Part shown: positions 4,917 to 5,807 of the stretch, in pieces | How positions within the stretch are numbered: position 1 is the stretch's first letter | Layout: every line of letters begins with the position of its first letter | Assembly: GCA_041742235.1 (NCBI GenBank) | Contig: JBGSJA010000225.1 | Coordinates: 1-5,807 of the forward strand | Length of the DNA stretch: 5,807 nucleotides | DNA from: BOKV01 sp041742235 | Lineage (GTDB): Bacteria; Pseudomonadota; Alphaproteobacteria; Rhizobiales; Rhizobiaceae | Direction: 5' to 3' | Notes under the pieces: model-generated | Databases searched by the model: none | What the model was told of the DNA's origin: nothing | The model's input: the letters and a program-made list of their open reading frames with translations, nothing else | Program-made: the position numbers and the translations under genes

Positions 4917-5807
4917 CTAGACCAGCATTCCAATCGGGTTTTCGATGTATCGCTTGAACGCGCCGATCAATTCGGCGCCCAGCGCTCCGTCGACCACTCG
5001 GTGATCGGTCGACAACGTGACGCTCATCACGGTAGCCACCTTGACGGCGCCGTCCTTGACGATCGCCCGCTCATCGCCTGCTCCCACCGCGAGGATAGTC
5101 GCATGCGGCGGATTGATGACAGCCGAGAAGTCCTTGATGCCGAACATGCCAAGATTGGAAACGGCCGTCGTTCCGCCCTGGAACTCTTCGGGCTTCAGCT
5201 TGCGGTCGCGTGCGCGCCTGGCCAGATCCTTCATCTCGTTTGAAATCGCCGAAAGCGACTTTTGTTCGGCCTTGCGAATGATCGGCGTGATCAATCCGCC
5301 GGGAATGGAAACGGCGACGCCCACATCGCTGTGACGGTGCATGACCATGTTGCTTTCCGTCCAGGATGCATTGGCGTCCGGCACCGCCTGCAGCGCCATC
5401 GCCATCGCCTTGATGATCAGGTCGTTGACCGAAAGCTTATAGGCGGGAACCTCGCCCTTTTCCGTTTTCGTCACGGGCGCGGCAGCATTCAACTGGGCAC
5501 GGAGCGTCAACAATGCGTCGAGTTCGCAATCGACGGTCAGGTAGAAATGCGGGATCGTCGACTTGGCCTCGATCAGGCGGCGCGCGATGACTTTGCGCAT
5601 GTTGTCGTGCGGCTTGAGTTCATAGGAGCCTTCCTCGAACAGCCTGAGCACGGCATCGTCGCTCGCCGGGGCCGGCCGTACGGCAGGCGCATCTGCTTTG
5701 GCGGCAGGTGCGGCGGCTTTTGTCCCGCCCGACTTCACGGCGCTCTCGACATCGGCCTTGATGACCCGGCCATGCGGACCGCTGCCCTTGACCTTCGCGA
5801 TGTCGAT
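4917..5807 (-). CDS. pdhC: Dihydrolipoamide acetyltransferase (E2 of pyruvate dehydrogenase), 5' end outside window
   Basis: The C-terminal 296 residues of PDH E2, which transfers the acetyl group from the lipoyl arm to CoA and forms the core of the complex. The window begins in the peripheral subunit-binding domain (IDIAKVKGSGPHGRVIKADV, residues 1-20 here). An Ala/Pro-rich flexible linker (about 30-50) follows, then the catalytic chloramphenicol-acetyltransferase-like domain starting near LKPHDNMRKVIARRL. The active-site motif DHRVVDG (H269, D273, G274 here) is intact, and the protein ends ENPIGMLV as is usual. The GTG at 5738 is internal, not a start, because the frame continues open to the edge with conserved binding-domain sequence. 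The lipoyl domain and start lie to the right of the window. pdhA and pdhB are expected further upstream. The SGNH hydrolase gene follows after 9 bp. Confidence 0.97.
   Translation of the reverse strand: MDIAKVKGSGPHGRVIKADVESAVKSGGTKAAAPAAKADAPAVRPAPASDDAVLRLFEEGSYELKPHDNMRKVIARRLIEAKSTIPHFYLTVDCELDALLTLRAQLNAAAPVTKTEKGEVPAYKLSVNDLIIKAMAMALQAVPDANASWTESNMVMHRHSDVGVAVSIPGGLITPIIRKAEQKSLSAISNEMKDLARRARDRKLKPEEFQGGTTAVSNLGMFGIKDFSAVINPPHATILAVGAGDERAIVKDGAVKVATVMSVTLSTDHRVVDGALGAELIGAFKRYIENPIGMLV

Overview
The window looks like a chromosomal segment of a high-GC alphaproteobacterium of the Rhizobiales, most likely a Mesorhizobium/Phyllobacteriaceae-type genome. This is inferred from the LipA N-terminus, from the dihydrolipoamide dehydrogenase sequence, and from the gene order pdhC - SGNH hydrolase - DUF465 - lpdA - GlsB-type protein - lipA - RatA/COQ10 protein. 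No species can be named from the sequence alone.

Nearly everything reads on the minus strand, so transcription runs from the right edge to the left. From the right there is the E2 subunit of pyruvate dehydrogenase (pdhC, 5' end cut by the window edge). An SGNH hydrolase of the Mycobacterium smegmatis acyltransferase/arylesterase type follows 9 bp later. Next comes a small plus-strand ORF for a predicted two-helix membrane protein, packed between its neighbours with no free spacer. Then, again on the minus strand, come a GNAT acetyltransferase, a 78-residue DUF465 (YdcH-like) protein, the E3 subunit lpdA (TTG start), a GlsB/YeaQ/YmgE-type membrane protein, lipoyl synthase lipA, and the first 60 codons of a RatA/COQ10-family protein.

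The core logic is 2-oxoacid dehydrogenase biogenesis. PdhC transfers the acetyl group to CoA using lipoyl arms, LpdA reoxidises those arms, and LipA inserts the sulfur atoms that make lipoate. The RatA/COQ10 protein at the end probably serves ubiquinone-linked respiration. The SGNH hydrolase, GNAT, DUF465 and GlsB-type proteins are accessory genes of unknown substrate. Spacing of 9-11 bp at pdhC-SGNH, GlsB-lipA and lipA-ratA suggests operon-style transcription there.

The parts not explained by the genes are short non-coding structures and an unusual junction. One is a long imperfect hairpin filling most of the 69-bp lpdA/GlsB gap. Another is a perfect 8-bp hairpin whose 3' arm contains the ribosome binding site of the DUF465 gene. 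The junction is a plus-strand gene whose possible start codon lies on the same CCATGG palindrome as a possible start of the minus-strand GNAT gene, and whose stop overlaps the SGNH stop. I see no RNA genes, CRISPR array, insertion sequence or phage gene. No stretch over 300 bases lacks a gene. I find no strong evidence for a wholly new biological system.
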